DNA of 64,000 nt from CAVRQM01 sp963732775. Lineage in GTDB: Bacteria; Pseudomonadota; Alphaproteobacteria; Acetobacterales; Acetobacteraceae. Below the pieces are notes generated by a model. That model ran no database searches, had not been told where the DNA came from, and worked only from the letters and a program-made list of their open reading frames with translations. The stretch lies in assembly GCA_963732775.1 (NCBI GenBank), contig CAVTAR010000001.1:496001-560000 (forward strand), read 5' to 3'. Shown in pieces: positions 17,469 to 27,343 of this stretch (its first letter is position 1; each line of letters starts with the position of its first letter). Position numbers and translations under genes: made by a program.

Positions 17469-18026
17469 TCAGCGACCGGCGGCGTGCCGCAGGACGGTGA
17501 TGCGCGCCGCGCCATACGCCCGCTCCAGCATCGCCGCGCCATCGGGTGCCGGTTCGTCACGCGCCGTCTCGGCGACCACGACCGTTCCGGGAGCTAGCCA
17601 CCCGGCGGCGGCGAGCGCGGCCAATGCGCGCTCCACGAGGGCTTGCCGATAGGGCGGATCAAGGAACGCCAGCCCGCACGGCGCGGCGGCGGGCGGCGGG
17701 CGGGTCGCGTCGGCGGCCAGCACGGTCGCGCGATCCGTCACCCCGAGCGACGCGACGTTGGCGCGGATCGCCGCCAGGGCGGCGCGCTCGGTGTCCATGA
17801 AGGTCGCGTGCGCCGCGCCGCGCGACAGCGCCTCCAGCCCCAGCGCGCCGGTGCCGGCGAAGGCGTCCAGCACCCGCGCGCCCTCGATCACCGCGCGGCC
17901 GCCCCAGGGGGCGTGCAGCAGGCTGTCGAACAGCGCCTGGCGCACCCGGTCGGCGGTCGGGCGCGTCGCCGACCCCGCGGGCGCCACCAGCGCGCGCCCG
18001 CGAAACGCGCCGGCGACGATTCTCAC
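17469..18026 (-). CDS. rsmD: 16S rRNA (guanine(966)-N(2))-methyltransferase RsmD
   Basis: 185 residues. SAM-binding loop VLDAFAGTGALGLEALSRGA, and the motif IV LAFLDPPYR that places the target guanine. The N-terminal RIVAGAFRGRAL...RPTADRVRQALFDSL is the RsmD hallmark. It methylates G966 of 16S rRNA in the 30S subunit. The GTG start overlaps the rluB stop (GTGA), so rsmD is translated after rluB. Confidence 0.93.
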   Translation of the reverse strand: MRIVAGAFRGRALVAPAGSATRPTADRVRQALFDSLLHAPWGGRAVIEGARVLDAFAGTGALGLEALSRGAAHATFMDTERAALAAIRANVASLGVTDRATVLAADATRPPPAAAPCGLAFLDPPYRQALVERALAALAAAGWLAPGTVVVAETARDEPAPDGAAMLERAYGAARITVLRHAAGR

Positions 18027-18781
18027 GCGCGCGGCAGCGGCGGCTCGGCCGGCAGTTGCTCGCGCAGCACCTTGCCGGGCACCTCCTCCGCCGCGCCGCG
18101 CTCCAGCAGGCCCAGCTGGAACGGCCCGTAGGCGATGCGGATCAGCCGGCTGACCGGCAGGCCGAGATGCGCCATGACCTTGCGCACCTCGCGGTTGCGC
18201 CCCTCGCGCAGCGACAGGGTGATCCAGGTGTTGTCGCCCTTGCGCGCGTCGAGCCCGGCCTCGATCGGTCCGTAGCGCACGCCGTCCACGGTCACGCCGC
18301 GCGCGAGCTCGGCGAGCGCCCCCGCCGCCGGGTGGCCGAACACCCGCACCCGGTAGCGCCGCAGCCAGCCGTTCGAGGGCAGTTCCAGCCGGCGCGCCAG
18401 CGCGCCGTCGTTGGTCAGCAGCAACAGCCCCTCGCTGTTGAGGTCGAGCCGGCCGACGCTGACCACCCGCGGCATCCCCTTCGGCAGCTTCTCGAACACG
18501 GTCGGGCGTTGTTCCGGGTCGCGATGCGTCGTCACCAGGCCCTCGGGCTTGTGATAGCGCCACAGCCGGGTGCGCTCCGGCGCGTCCACCAGCCTGCCTG
18601 CGACCGTGACGAGCGCGTCGGCGGCCACGAAGGTCGCCGGGTGCGTGACCACGGTGTTGTCGATGCGCACCTTGCCCTCGGCGATCAGCTTCTCCGCGTC
18701 GCGCCGGCTGGCCACGCCGGCGCGCGCGAGCCACTTGGCGATGCGATCGCCGCGTTCCGCGTCGGGCGGCCCGTCATTCAT
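18023..18781 (-). CDS. rluB: 23S rRNA pseudouridine synthase, RluB/RsuA family
   Basis: 252 residues: an S4 RNA-binding domain (RIAKWLARAGVASRRDAEKLIAEGKV, residues about 13-60), then a pseudouridine synthase domain with GRLDLNSEGLLLLTNDG containing the catalytic Asp, and LREGRNREVRKVMAHLG near the end. The family modifies 23S U2605 (RluB) or 16S U516 (RsuA); pairing with rsmD is common in alphaproteobacteria and fits RluB. Its ATG overlaps the upstream peptidase stop (ATGA) and its stop overlaps the rsmD start. Confidence 0.88.
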   Translation of the reverse strand: MNDGPPDAERGDRIAKWLARAGVASRRDAEKLIAEGKVRIDNTVVTHPATFVAADALVTVAGRLVDAPERTRLWRYHKPEGLVTTHRDPEQRPTVFEKLPKGMPRVVSVGRLDLNSEGLLLLTNDGALARRLELPSNGWLRRYRVRVFGHPAAGALAELARGVTVDGVRYGPIEAGLDARKGDNTWITLSLREGRNREVRKVMAHLGLPVSRLIRIAYGPFQLGLLERGAAEEVPGKVLREQLPAEPPLPRA

Positions 18782-19491
18782 GCGGGCGCGGCGGCGGCGA
18801 CCAGCGCATCGAAGATCGCCCGGTCGCCGGCCGAGACCAGGAACTCGGGATGCCACTGCACGCCGACGCAGAACCTCTCGCGCGGGTCCTCGATGCCCTC
18901 GATCACCCCGTCTGGCGCCACGGCGTTCACCACGGCGCGGCCAGGATCGCCCACCGCCTGGTGGTGCGACGAGTTGACCGCGAGCGTCGCGGCGCCGGTG
19001 ATGCGGGCGAGCAGCGTGCCCGGCTGGACGGCCACGTCGTGCCCCGCCTCGTGGCGCGGATTCGGCTGTTCGTGCGCGAGCGCCCCGGGCAGCGCGTCCG
19101 GGATGTGCTGGATCAGCGTGCCGCCCAGTGCGACCGCCAGCAATTGCTGGCCGCCGCAGATGCCCAGCACCGGCTTGCCGCGCTCGAGCGCCGCCCGCAG
19201 CAGGGCGAGTTCGGCCACGGTCCGCCGCTGCTTCAGCGTCACCGTGCCATGGCGTTCGGCCGCGCCGTAGAGCGCCGGGTCGACGTCGAAGGCGCCGCCC
19301 GTGACCACCAGCGCGTCGATCGCGTCGATGTAGCCCGCAGCCAGCTCCGGCAGGTGGGGCAGGGCGAGCGGCCGGGCGCCGGACGCGGCCAGCGCGTCGC
19401 AGTAGTTGGCGCGCAGCGCGTACCAGGGATAGCGCGACCAGCCGCCCGGCGCCTCGCCGTCCAGGGTCACGCCGATGAGTGGGGCGGGCAT
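18778..19491 (-). CDS. Gamma-glutamyl-gamma-aminobutyrate hydrolase family protein (peptidase C26)
   Basis: 237 residues, class I glutamine amidotransferase fold. The nucleophile Cys is in LGICGGQQLL, the partner motif is VQWHPEF near the C-terminus, and DALVVTGGAFDVDP marks the PuuD-type. Such enzymes remove the gamma-glutamyl group in putrescine breakdown or split related amides. No other putrescine genes are nearby; it is instead coupled to rluB by an ATGA overlap, so the substrate remains open. It is divergent from tadA. Confidence 0.87.
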   Translation of the reverse strand: MPAPLIGVTLDGEAPGGWSRYPWYALRANYCDALAASGARPLALPHLPELAAGYIDAIDALVVTGGAFDVDPALYGAAERHGTVTLKQRRTVAELALLRAALERGKPVLGICGGQQLLAVALGGTLIQHIPDALPGALAHEQPNPRHEAGHDVAVQPGTLLARITGAATLAVNSSHHQAVGDPGRAVVNAVAPDGVIEGIEDPRERFCVGVQWHPEFLVSAGDRAIFDALVAAAAPA

Positions 19492-19537
19492 GCCGCCTTG
19501 CTAGTCCCCCGGCGTGATCGGGCGCAAGAAAGCCGCC

Positions 19538-19978
19538 ATGGAGCCGATGCAACGGGCATTGCTGGAGGCTCGGCTCGCCGCGGCGCGGGCCGAGGTGCCG
19601 GTGGGGGCGGTGGTGCTGGCGGCCGACGGCACGGTGCTGGCCGCTTCGGGCAACCGGGTCGAGGCCGACCGCGACGCGAGCGCGCACGCCGAGCTGCTGG
19701 CGATGCGCCACGCCGCGCGCCGGCTCGGCACGCCGCGGCTGGCGGGCTGCGACCTGGTGGTGACGCTGGAGCCGTGCCCGATGTGCGCCGCGGCCGCCAG
19801 CCTGTTCCGGGTGCGCCGGGTGGTGTTCGGCGCCTACGACGCGAAGGGCGGCGGGGTCGAGCATGGCGCGCGGGTGTTCGCGGCGCCATCGTGCCTGCAC
19901 CGCCCGGAGGTGGTGGGCGGCGTGCGCGAGACCGAGGCGGCCGCGCTGCTGCGGGCATTCTTCGAGGCACGCCGCTAG
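19538..19978 (+). CDS. tadA: tRNA-specific adenosine deaminase TadA
   Basis: 146 residues from the ATG at 19538 (an upstream GTG at 19514 would add eight residues and crowd the divergent promoter). Zinc deaminase motifs HAE (within SAHAELLAM) and PCPMCAAA, with the proton-shuttle Glu in HAE. TadA converts A34 to inosine in tRNA-Arg(ACG), an essential step. The C-terminal LHRPEVVGGVRETEAAALLRAFF is typical of TadA rather than guanine deaminase. Confidence 0.9.
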   Translation: MEPMQRALLEARLAAARAEVPVGAVVLAADGTVLAASGNRVEADRDASAHAELLAMRHAARRLGTPRLAGCDLVVTLEPCPMCAAAASLFRVRRVVFGAYDAKGGGVEHGARVFAAPSCLHRPEVVGGVRETEAAALLRAFFEARR

Positions 19979-20063
19979 CCGGACCCCGGTCCCGTCGCGC
20001 CGAGGCCCATGGCGCCGGCTGCCGCTGCTGCTACCATCCGCGTTTTCAGTCTCGGAGCCGAGA

Positions 20064-21533
20064 ATGCTGGAAGTCGCCTTCGTCGCCCCCGCCCTGCCGA
20101 CCTCGGGGGCGCTCGTCCTGCCGCTGCACGAGGGGCCGGCGCCGAGCCCGGCGCTGGAAGCCGCCGACGCGGCTACCGGGGGCGCCGTGTCGCGGGCCCT
20201 CGCGGCCGGGGAGTTCAAGGGCAAGCCCGGCCAGACCGCTACCATCCTGGCGCCCGGCGGCGGGCTGTCGCGCGTGGTCGCGGTGGGGCTCGGCAAGGAG
20301 GGGGAACTGACCGACCTCGCCGCCGAGGAGGCGGGCGGCCATGCGGCGGCGACGCTCGCGCGCGCGCCGGAGGTGGCCTTCGCCGTGCGCCACCTGTCCG
20401 GCGCGCAGGCCGCCCGGATGGCCCTCGGCGCGGTGCTGCGCGCCTATCGCTTCGACCGCTATCGCACGCAGGAGAAGCCCGAGGAGAAGCCGCTGCTGGC
20501 GCGCCTGTCGATGCGCACCGACGACATCCCCGGCGCCAGCGCCGCGTGGGAGCGGCTGTCGGCGGTTGCGCGCGGCGCGTACCTTACCCGCGACCTGGTC
20601 TCCGAGCCGCCGAACGTGCTCGGGCCGGAGGAATTCGCCGAGCGCATCGCGGCCCTCGCCGAACTCGGGCTCGACGTGGAGGTGTTCGGCGAGGAGCAGC
20701 TGCGGGCGGAGAAGTTCGGCGCCATGCTCGGCGTGTCGCAAGGCAGCGCGCGGCCGCCGCGCATGGTGGTGATGCGCTGGAATGGAAGCGGCACGGAGGG
20801 CGCGGCGCCGCTCGCCTTCATCGGCAAGGGCGTCACGTTCGACACCGGCGGCATCAGCATCAAGCCCGCCGCCGGAATGGAGGACATGAAGTGGGACATG
20901 GCCGGCGCCGGCACGGTGGTCGGCCTGATGGCGAGCCTCGCCACGCGCCGCGCGAAGGCCGACGTGGTGGGCATCGTGGGGCTGGTGGAGAACATGCCGT
21001 CGGGCACCGCGCAGCGGCCGGGCGACGTGGTGACGACCGCCTCGGGCCAGACGGTCGAGATCATCAACACCGACGCCGAGGGGCGGATGGTGCTGTGCGA
21101 CCTGCTGCACTACTGCCAGCAGCGATTCGCGCCGCGCTTCATGGTGGACCTGGCCACGCTCACCGGCTCCATCATCGTGGCGCTCGGGCACGAGCAGGCC
21201 GGGCTGTTCAGCAACGACGACGAGCTGTCCACGCGCCTGGTCGCGGCCGGGATGGCGACCGGCGAGCGGCTGTGGCGGATGCCGATGGGCGAGGCCTACG
21301 ACAAGCAGCTCAAGAGCGACATCGCCGACATGAAGCACGTCACCGGGCGCCCCGGCAGCAGCATAACGGCCGCGCAGTTCCTGCAGCGCTTCGTCGCCGG
21401 CAAGCCGTGGGCGCACCTCGACATCGCCGGCATGGCCTGGGCGAGCAAGGACGCGGCGCTGTACGCGAAGGGCGCGACCGGGTACGGCGTGCGGCTGCTG
21501 GAGCAGCTCGTGGCGGCGCACTACGAGGCCTGA
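20064..21533 (+). CDS. pepA: Leucyl aminopeptidase (peptidase M17)
   Basis: 489 residues, full length. Two-metal aminopeptidase core: GKGVTFDTGGISIKP, MKWDMAGAGTV, the signature NTDAEGR at 335-341, and LATLTGSIIVALG. It removes N-terminal residues from peptides in the cytoplasm and in some bacteria also binds DNA. The ATG is followed in frame by LEVAFVAP, the start of the M17 N-terminal domain. The stop overlaps the holC start (TGATG), the usual pepA-holC arrangement. Confidence 0.95.
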   Translation: MLEVAFVAPALPTSGALVLPLHEGPAPSPALEAADAATGGAVSRALAAGEFKGKPGQTATILAPGGGLSRVVAVGLGKEGELTDLAAEEAGGHAAATLARAPEVAFAVRHLSGAQAARMALGAVLRAYRFDRYRTQEKPEEKPLLARLSMRTDDIPGASAAWERLSAVARGAYLTRDLVSEPPNVLGPEEFAERIAALAELGLDVEVFGEEQLRAEKFGAMLGVSQGSARPPRMVVMRWNGSGTEGAAPLAFIGKGVTFDTGGISIKPAAGMEDMKWDMAGAGTVVGLMASLATRRAKADVVGIVGLVENMPSGTAQRPGDVVTTASGQTVEIINTDAEGRMVLCDLLHYCQQRFAPRFMVDLATLTGSIIVALGHEQAGLFSNDDELSTRLVAAGMATGERLWRMPMGEAYDKQLKSDIADMKHVTGRPGSSITAAQFLQRFVAGKPWAHLDIAGMAWASKDAALYAKGATGYGVRLLEQLVAAHYEA

Positions 21534-21982
21534 TGGCCGCGATCGGGTTCTACCACCTGACGCGCAGCCCGCTCGCCCGCGCGCTGCCGGCGCTGCTGGG
21601 GCGCACGCTGGCGGCGGGCGAGCGGGCCTGCGTGGTGTGCCCGGACGCGACGCTGCGGGCCGAACTCGACACGGCGCTGTGGCAATGCGCCGACCCGGAC
21701 TGGCTGCCGCATGGCGGGCCGGCCGAGGGCGACGCCGACCTGCAGCCGATCTGGCTCGACGCGGACGACGCGGCGCCGAACGGGGCGAGGTTCCTGTTCC
21801 TGGTCGGAGGAGCGGACAGCGCCCGGCTGGAGGCGTTCGCCCGCGTTTTCGACCTGTTCGACGGCGGCGATTCGGCGGCGGTGGCCGCCGCGCGCGCCCG
21901 CTGGAGTGCCGCCAGGACGGCGGGGCACGACCTCACCTATTGGCAGCAGGGCGAGCGCGGGTGGGAGCGGAAGGCCGGCTAA
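21533..21982 (+). CDS. holC: DNA polymerase III subunit chi
   Basis: 149 residues matching the HolC fold: IGFYHLTRSPLARALPALLGRTLAAGERA at the start and FDLFDGGDSAAVAAARARW followed by LTYWQQGERGWERK at the end. Chi joins the clamp loader to single-strand binding protein at the replication fork. Translationally coupled to pepA. It faces the DUF1127 gene across a short gap with no clear terminator. Confidence 0.92.
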   Translation: MAAIGFYHLTRSPLARALPALLGRTLAAGERACVVCPDATLRAELDTALWQCADPDWLPHGGPAEGDADLQPIWLDADDAAPNGARFLFLVGGADSARLEAFARVFDLFDGGDSAAVAAARARWSAARTAGHDLTYWQQGERGWERKAG

Positions 21983-22015
21983 ACCCTTGCCTCCCGCTCC
22001 GGCCCGATCGCGCGC

Positions 22016-22234
22016 TCACGCGTCGTGGTGCGGCCCGATGTGCCAGGGCAGGGCATTCCAGCCGCCAGGCGCGCGGGCCGCGTCGAACTCGGCCTGGGCG
22101 CGCGAAATGCCCAGATCCTTGAGCATGCGGTCGTCGAGCCCGTCCAGTTCGCGGCGCATGGTCCAGGACTGCATGGCAAGCCCGATGCCCTGGAACAGGC
22201 GGCTGAATGGGGCGGCGATCTGCTGGGTCGTCAT
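22016..22234 (-). CDS. DUF1127 domain-containing small protein
   Basis: 72 residues. The C-terminal half is a DUF1127/YjiS-like motif: MRRELDGLDDRMLKDLGISRAQAEFDAA. A strong Shine-Dalgarno (GAGGAGG) precedes the ATG at 22234, which decides the start over a longer frame. Small DUF1127 proteins in alphaproteobacteria are Arg-rich RNA-binding regulators linked to phosphate, stress and motility responses; the role of this copy is unknown. It is divergent from the LysR gene at 22331. Confidence 0.85.
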   Translation of the reverse strand: MTTQQIAAPFSRLFQGIGLAMQSWTMRRELDGLDDRMLKDLGISRAQAEFDAARAPGGWNALPWHIGPHHDA

Positions 22235-22330
22235 GGCGGCCTCCTCTCGACGGGTGTGACCCCACCTACATGGCCGCGTGCCCAAGATAAGAGAAACGAA
22301 TTGCCGTCATGACCGCAATCAGCTACGTTG

Positions 22331-23242
22331 ATGCCCATGGGAAACCCTGCCGGCATCGACCCCGACCTGCTGCGTGCCTTCTCCTACATCGCCGAGGAGG
22401 GCAGTTTCACGCGGGCGGCGGAACGGGTGGGGCGGACGCAGTCGGCGGTGTCGATGCAGGTGCAGCGGCTGGAGGCCGTGCTCGGCCAAAAGGTGCTCCA
22501 GCGCAGCAAGGGCGGCGCGGTGCAGCTCACGCCGCACGGCCAATACCTGCTCGACCGTTCGCGCGACCTGCTGGCGCTGAACGACGAGATCTGGACCACT
22601 TTCCACACGCCCGCCGTCAGCGGCACGGTCTGCCTCGGCACGCCGGACGACTACGCGTTCCACTATCTGCCCGGCGCGCTGAAGCGCTTCGCCGACAGCC
22701 ACCCCGCGGTGGAGGTGGACGTGCTGTGCATGCCTAGCACCGACCTCGTGAACCGGCTGCGCGCCGGCGAGCTCGACCTGATCCTGTGCAGCGAGGGGCA
22801 CGAGCCGCCGCACTGGCCGGCGGTCGAGCTGTGGCGCGGCCCGCTGCGCTGGATCACCGCCGAGCGCAACTCGCCGGACCGGCGCGACCCGCTGCCGCTG
22901 GCCGTGGCCACCGGGGACTGCGCCTGGCGCCGTGCCGCCGTGCGTGCGCTGGAGCGGGTCGGGCGGCGACACCGCATCGGCTATACCTCGGCGACGCTCG
23001 CGGGCACCTATGCGCCGGTGCTAGCGGGGCTCGCGGTCACGGTCTCGCCGGTGCCGTGGCTGCCGCAGGGCTTGCGCGTGCTGCCGACCTGCGACGCGCT
23101 GCCGGACCTGACGGACGCGGCGATCCTGCTGCTGCGCGGGCGAGAGCGCGCGAGCCCGGTGGCCGAAGCGCTGGCCGAGCACATCATCGCCAGTTTCGGC
23201 GGCATCCGGAGCGGACGCGGCGACCTGCTCGCCGCGGAGTGA
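22331..23242 (+). CDS. LysR family transcriptional regulator
   Basis: 303 residues. N-terminal winged helix: DLLRAFSYIAEEGSFTRAAERVGRTQSAVSMQVQRLE, then a substrate-binding domain (CLGTPDDYAFHYLPGALKRFADSHPAVEVDV). An ATG at 22337 is an equally good start. The effector is unknown. The only adjacent divergent gene is the DUF1127 protein, which may be its target. Confidence 0.9.
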   Translation: MPMGNPAGIDPDLLRAFSYIAEEGSFTRAAERVGRTQSAVSMQVQRLEAVLGQKVLQRSKGGAVQLTPHGQYLLDRSRDLLALNDEIWTTFHTPAVSGTVCLGTPDDYAFHYLPGALKRFADSHPAVEVDVLCMPSTDLVNRLRAGELDLILCSEGHEPPHWPAVELWRGPLRWITAERNSPDRRDPLPLAVATGDCAWRRAAVRALERVGRRHRIGYTSATLAGTYAPVLAGLAVTVSPVPWLPQGLRVLPTCDALPDLTDAAILLLRGRERASPVAEALAEHIIASFGGIRSGRGDLLAAE

Positions 23243-23305
23243 CCGCGGCCGGCGCAACCGGGGCGGCGCACGGCGTTACTGCCGGGCCAAGCCCCGGAGA
23301 ACGCC

Positions 23306-23550
23306 ATGCGCTACGCCGCCGCCCTGCTCACCAGCGCCCTGCTGGCGATCCCCGCGCTCGCACCCGACGTGCTCGCCCAGTCGCAATCGGCGGCAGGTGA
23401 CAGCGCCAACGCGGCGGCGACCCCGAAGGCCAGCAGCCTGTCGCCGGACCAGCCGCCGAAGCAGTTCCAGCCGCTCGGCAGCTTTCCGACCAACACCGTG
23501 ACCAACCGGCCCTATGTCGGGCCGCAGATCGTGTCCCAAGCCGTGGTGTA
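23306..23550 (+). pseudogene. Exported Dps-like protein, 5' fragment (interrupted by IS256-family element)
   Basis: Codes for a signal peptide (MRYAAALLTSALLAIPALA, then a lipid-free AQ cleavage region) and a proline-rich linker ending RPYVGPQIVSQAVV, where a TAG formed at the insertion edge stops it. The missing part resumes at 24929 in the fragment beginning TTPWGTTGPQGG. If the insert is removed at the centre of the palindrome CGTGGTGTA/CACCACG, the reading frame becomes SQAVVYTTPWGTT without a break. The reconstructed protein would be a periplasmic ferritin-like Dps. On its own the fragment looks like an 81-residue secreted hypothetical protein. Confidence 0.65.
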
Positions 23551-23584
23551 GGAACGGCTTTGCTGAGCAGGGCTAGCTGCTCGA

Positions 23585-24784
23585 TCAGGCTGCCAATGCT
23601 GGCAGGCTGACGGTGAGACTATCGCTGAGTGGGGCGATGGTTTCCAGCGTCATGTAGCGGGCGCGCTGAACGGCCCATTCATCGTTCTGCTCCAGCAGGA
23701 TTGCGCCGATCAGCCTGGTGACTGCGGCTTCATTGGGAAAGATGCCGACGACGTCGCTTCGCCGTTTGATCTCGCCGTTCAGTCGCTCGATTGGGTTGGT
23801 GGAGTGTATCTTGGCCCGATGTTGGGTGGGGAAGCCCATGTAAGCCAGCACGTCCTCTTCGGCATTGTCGAGCAGGGCTGCCAGTTTCGGCACGCGGGGG
23901 CGCATCTGGTCGGCAACCTCGCGCCACTGTTTGCGGGCAGCAGCAGCGTCATCCTGGGCGAACGCGGTACCGATCCAGGCTGACACGATACGACGCTGCG
24001 TTTTGCCGGCGTAGGCCATGGCGTTGCGCATGAAGTGCACGCGGCACCGCTGCCAGGTCGCGCTGAGGATCTTGGTGATGGCGGCCTTCAGTCCCTCATG
24101 CGCGTCGGAGATCACCAGCTTTGTGCCGCGCAGGCCGCGCCGCGCCAGGCTGCGTAGGAACTCGACCCAGAACGGCTCAGCCTCACTGTGGCCTGTCGTC
24201 ATGCCCAGCACTTCGCGTCGGCCATCGGTGTTCACGCCGACCGCCACGATCACCGCTACGGAGACGATCTGGTGGTCACGCCTGACTTTAACGTAGGTGG
24301 CATCCAACCAGACATACGGCCAATCGCCTTCGATCGGCCGGTCGAGGAAGGCGTGCACACGCTCATCGATCTCGCCGCACATGCGGGACACTTGGCTTTT
24401 GCTGATGCCTTCCATGCCGAGAGCCTTGACCAGGTCATCGACGGAGCGGGTGGAGATGCCCTGGATGTAGGCTTCCTGGATCACCGCCGTCAGCGCCTTC
24501 TCGGCCATGCGCCGCGGCTCCAGGAAGCCTGGAAAATAGCTGCCGTGGCGCAGCTTGGGAATGCGCAACTCAACCGTGCCAGCCCGTGTCTGCCAGTCGC
24601 GGTCGCGATAGCCGTTGCGCTGGTTGGTTCGCCCCGGGCTACGCTCGCCCGGCGCCGCGCCGCATAGCGTCTCAGTCTCCAGCGCCATTAGACGTTCGGC
24701 CGCAAAGCCGATCATCTCGCGCAGGAAAGTCACGTCGGAGCGCTTCCCCAGCAGCTCGCGAAGGGCAATCTTGTCATCGGTCAT
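23585..24784 (-). CDS. IS256 family transposase
   Basis: 399 residues from the ATG at 24784 (MTDDKIALRELL), full length. DDE catalytic residues appear in VWLDATYVKVR, VISDAHEGLKAA and NPIERLNGEIKRRSDVVGIFPN, and the C-x2-H element in WQRCRVHFMRN, all typical of the Transposase_mut group. The frame is intact, so the element may still be able to move. It lies antisense to the Dps-like gene it interrupts. Confidence 0.93.
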   Translation of the reverse strand: MTDDKIALRELLGKRSDVTFLREMIGFAAERLMALETETLCGAAPGERSPGRTNQRNGYRDRDWQTRAGTVELRIPKLRHGSYFPGFLEPRRMAEKALTAVIQEAYIQGISTRSVDDLVKALGMEGISKSQVSRMCGEIDERVHAFLDRPIEGDWPYVWLDATYVKVRRDHQIVSVAVIVAVGVNTDGRREVLGMTTGHSEAEPFWVEFLRSLARRGLRGTKLVISDAHEGLKAAITKILSATWQRCRVHFMRNAMAYAGKTQRRIVSAWIGTAFAQDDAAAARKQWREVADQMRPRVPKLAALLDNAEEDVLAYMGFPTQHRAKIHSTNPIERLNGEIKRRSDVVGIFPNEAAVTRLIGAILLEQNDEWAVQRARYMTLETIAPLSDSLTVSLPALAA

Positions 24785-24857
24785 CGCAGTGGTCCTCGGG
24801 TTCAGGTTGTGTCTCGACAACCCAACCCTACCCAGCGTCGCTGCGGTGACCACCGCC

Positions 24858-24920
24858 GTGGATAAGTCGCCCGCCTACGCCAGACTCTGCGGCGGTCGCT
24901 CCGGCGGGCGACTTACCCAC
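24858..24920. repeat. Hairpin repeat at the right end of the IS
   Basis: Arms of 18 bp (24858-24875, starting GTGGATAAGTCGCCC, and 24903-24920) with one mismatch and a 27-base loop. It sits between the transposase promoter region and the Dps fragment. It could be part of the IS terminus or a separate small palindromic element. Confidence 0.7.
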
Positions 24921-24928
24921 CGCTTCTA

Positions 24929-25514
24929 CACCACGCCCTGGGGCACGACCGGGCCGCAGGGCGGGCTTGATGGCCTGAAGCAGACGGTGGGTGCGCTGCA
25001 GCGCACGCTGACGGAACTCCAGCAGCTCCAGCTCGAGGTGAAGGAGGCGCACTGGAACGTCTCGGGCGTCGGCTTCTGGGAGATCCACGAGATGCTGCAG
25101 GAGCACTACGAGGGGCTGTCCAAGTATGCCGACCGGGTGGCCGAGCGCCTGCTGTCGATCGGCGCCTCCGCCGACGGGCGGGCCAACACCATCGTGAAGA
25201 CATCGAAGGTGCCCGAGATACCCGGCGGGTTCATGGACGGGGCCGCGGAGATGGCGTGGTTCACGGACGTGTACAAGACCGTCGGCGACGAGGTCCGCCA
25301 GGCCGTGCGCGACACCAACGACCCCGATCCGACCAGCTCGAACCTGCTGCAGGAGGTCGAGAACGCGATCGACGTCTACCAATGGCAGACCCGCGCCTTC
25401 CTGCAACAGACACCGACCAACCCGAACACGGGTGCCGAGACCTTCGACGCCGGCAAGCCTGTCGACCTGCCGAGCCAGACCCCGCCGGAACTGCCGGCGG
25501 CGGGCGGGAAGTAG
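24929..25514 (+). pseudogene. Dps/ferritin-like protein, 3' fragment (interrupted gene)
   Basis: About 195 residues of a Dps domain: LKQTVGALQRTLTELQQLQLEVKEAHWNVSG, FWEIHEMLQEHYEGLSKYADRVAERLLSIG. The ferroxidase-type residues H (AHWNVSG), H (EIHEM) and the D/E pair (YADRVAER) are all present. The product would bind or oxidise iron and protect from oxidative stress. It has no start of its own: the nearest in-frame start is a GTG at 24858 inside the IS hairpin, which could give a cytoplasmic version without the signal peptide. The C-terminal tail (NPNTGAETFDAGKPVDLPSQ) is a linker-like extension seen in exported Dps relatives of Acetobacteraceae. Confidence 0.75.
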
Positions 25515-25608
25515 CGGAGGCAGTCGCCAAACAAGTGACTTCGGCTGCGCGCCGTCCTACATGGAGGAAGGAGGGCCGGGGTCGCTACCCGGCCTCCCCT
25601 CTCCTGGC

Positions 25609-25695
25609 CTACCGGCGGAACGAGATGACGACGTGCAAGACACGCCGCGATGGCGACAGCCGGAACACCAGGAGCGGCAGCGGCATTTTCGACAT
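25609..25695 (-). CDS. Possible 28-residue basic hydrophobic peptide after yejF
   Basis: Starts at ATG 25695, eight bases after a perfect AGGAGG (25704-25709), and ends at TAG 25609-25611. The peptide begins MSKMPLPLLVFRLSPSRR and ends HVVISFRR: short, basic and hydrophobic. It begins 28 bases after the yejF stop, right behind a 12-bp hairpin, so it could be the last gene of that operon. The same stretch read on the plus strand is also an open 28-codon frame, so chance cannot be excluded. No family recognised. Confidence 0.4.
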   Translation of the reverse strand: MSKMPLPLLVFRLSPSRRVLHVVISFRR

Positions 25696-25723
25696 GCCGT
25701 TGTCCTCCTAGTGGCGGGTCGGC

Positions 25724-27339
<1,616 letters not shown>

Positions 27340-27343
<4 letters not shown>

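Larger units (their letters stand above)
23551..24928. mobile_element. IS256-family insertion sequence
   Basis: About 1.38 kb with one transposase gene on the minus strand. The edges are placed where the Dps-like reading frame is interrupted: left of 23551 is CGTGGTGTA, right of 24928 is CACCACG, the two halves of a 16-bp palindrome. The inner tips GGAACGG (left) and GAAGCGG (right, inverted) are similar but short. I could not find the 8-bp target duplication usual for IS256, so the exact ends are uncertain. The right end holds a separate hairpin (24858-24920). Confidence 0.7.

Noticed and set aside
23551..24928. 8-bp target-site duplication of the IS
   Set aside because: I compared both edges and found only the inverted halves of a palindrome, no direct repeat.
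25624..25710. Plus-strand 28-codon ORF (MTTCKTRRDG...)
   Set aside because: It has no ribosome site and mirrors the minus-strand ORF that does have one.
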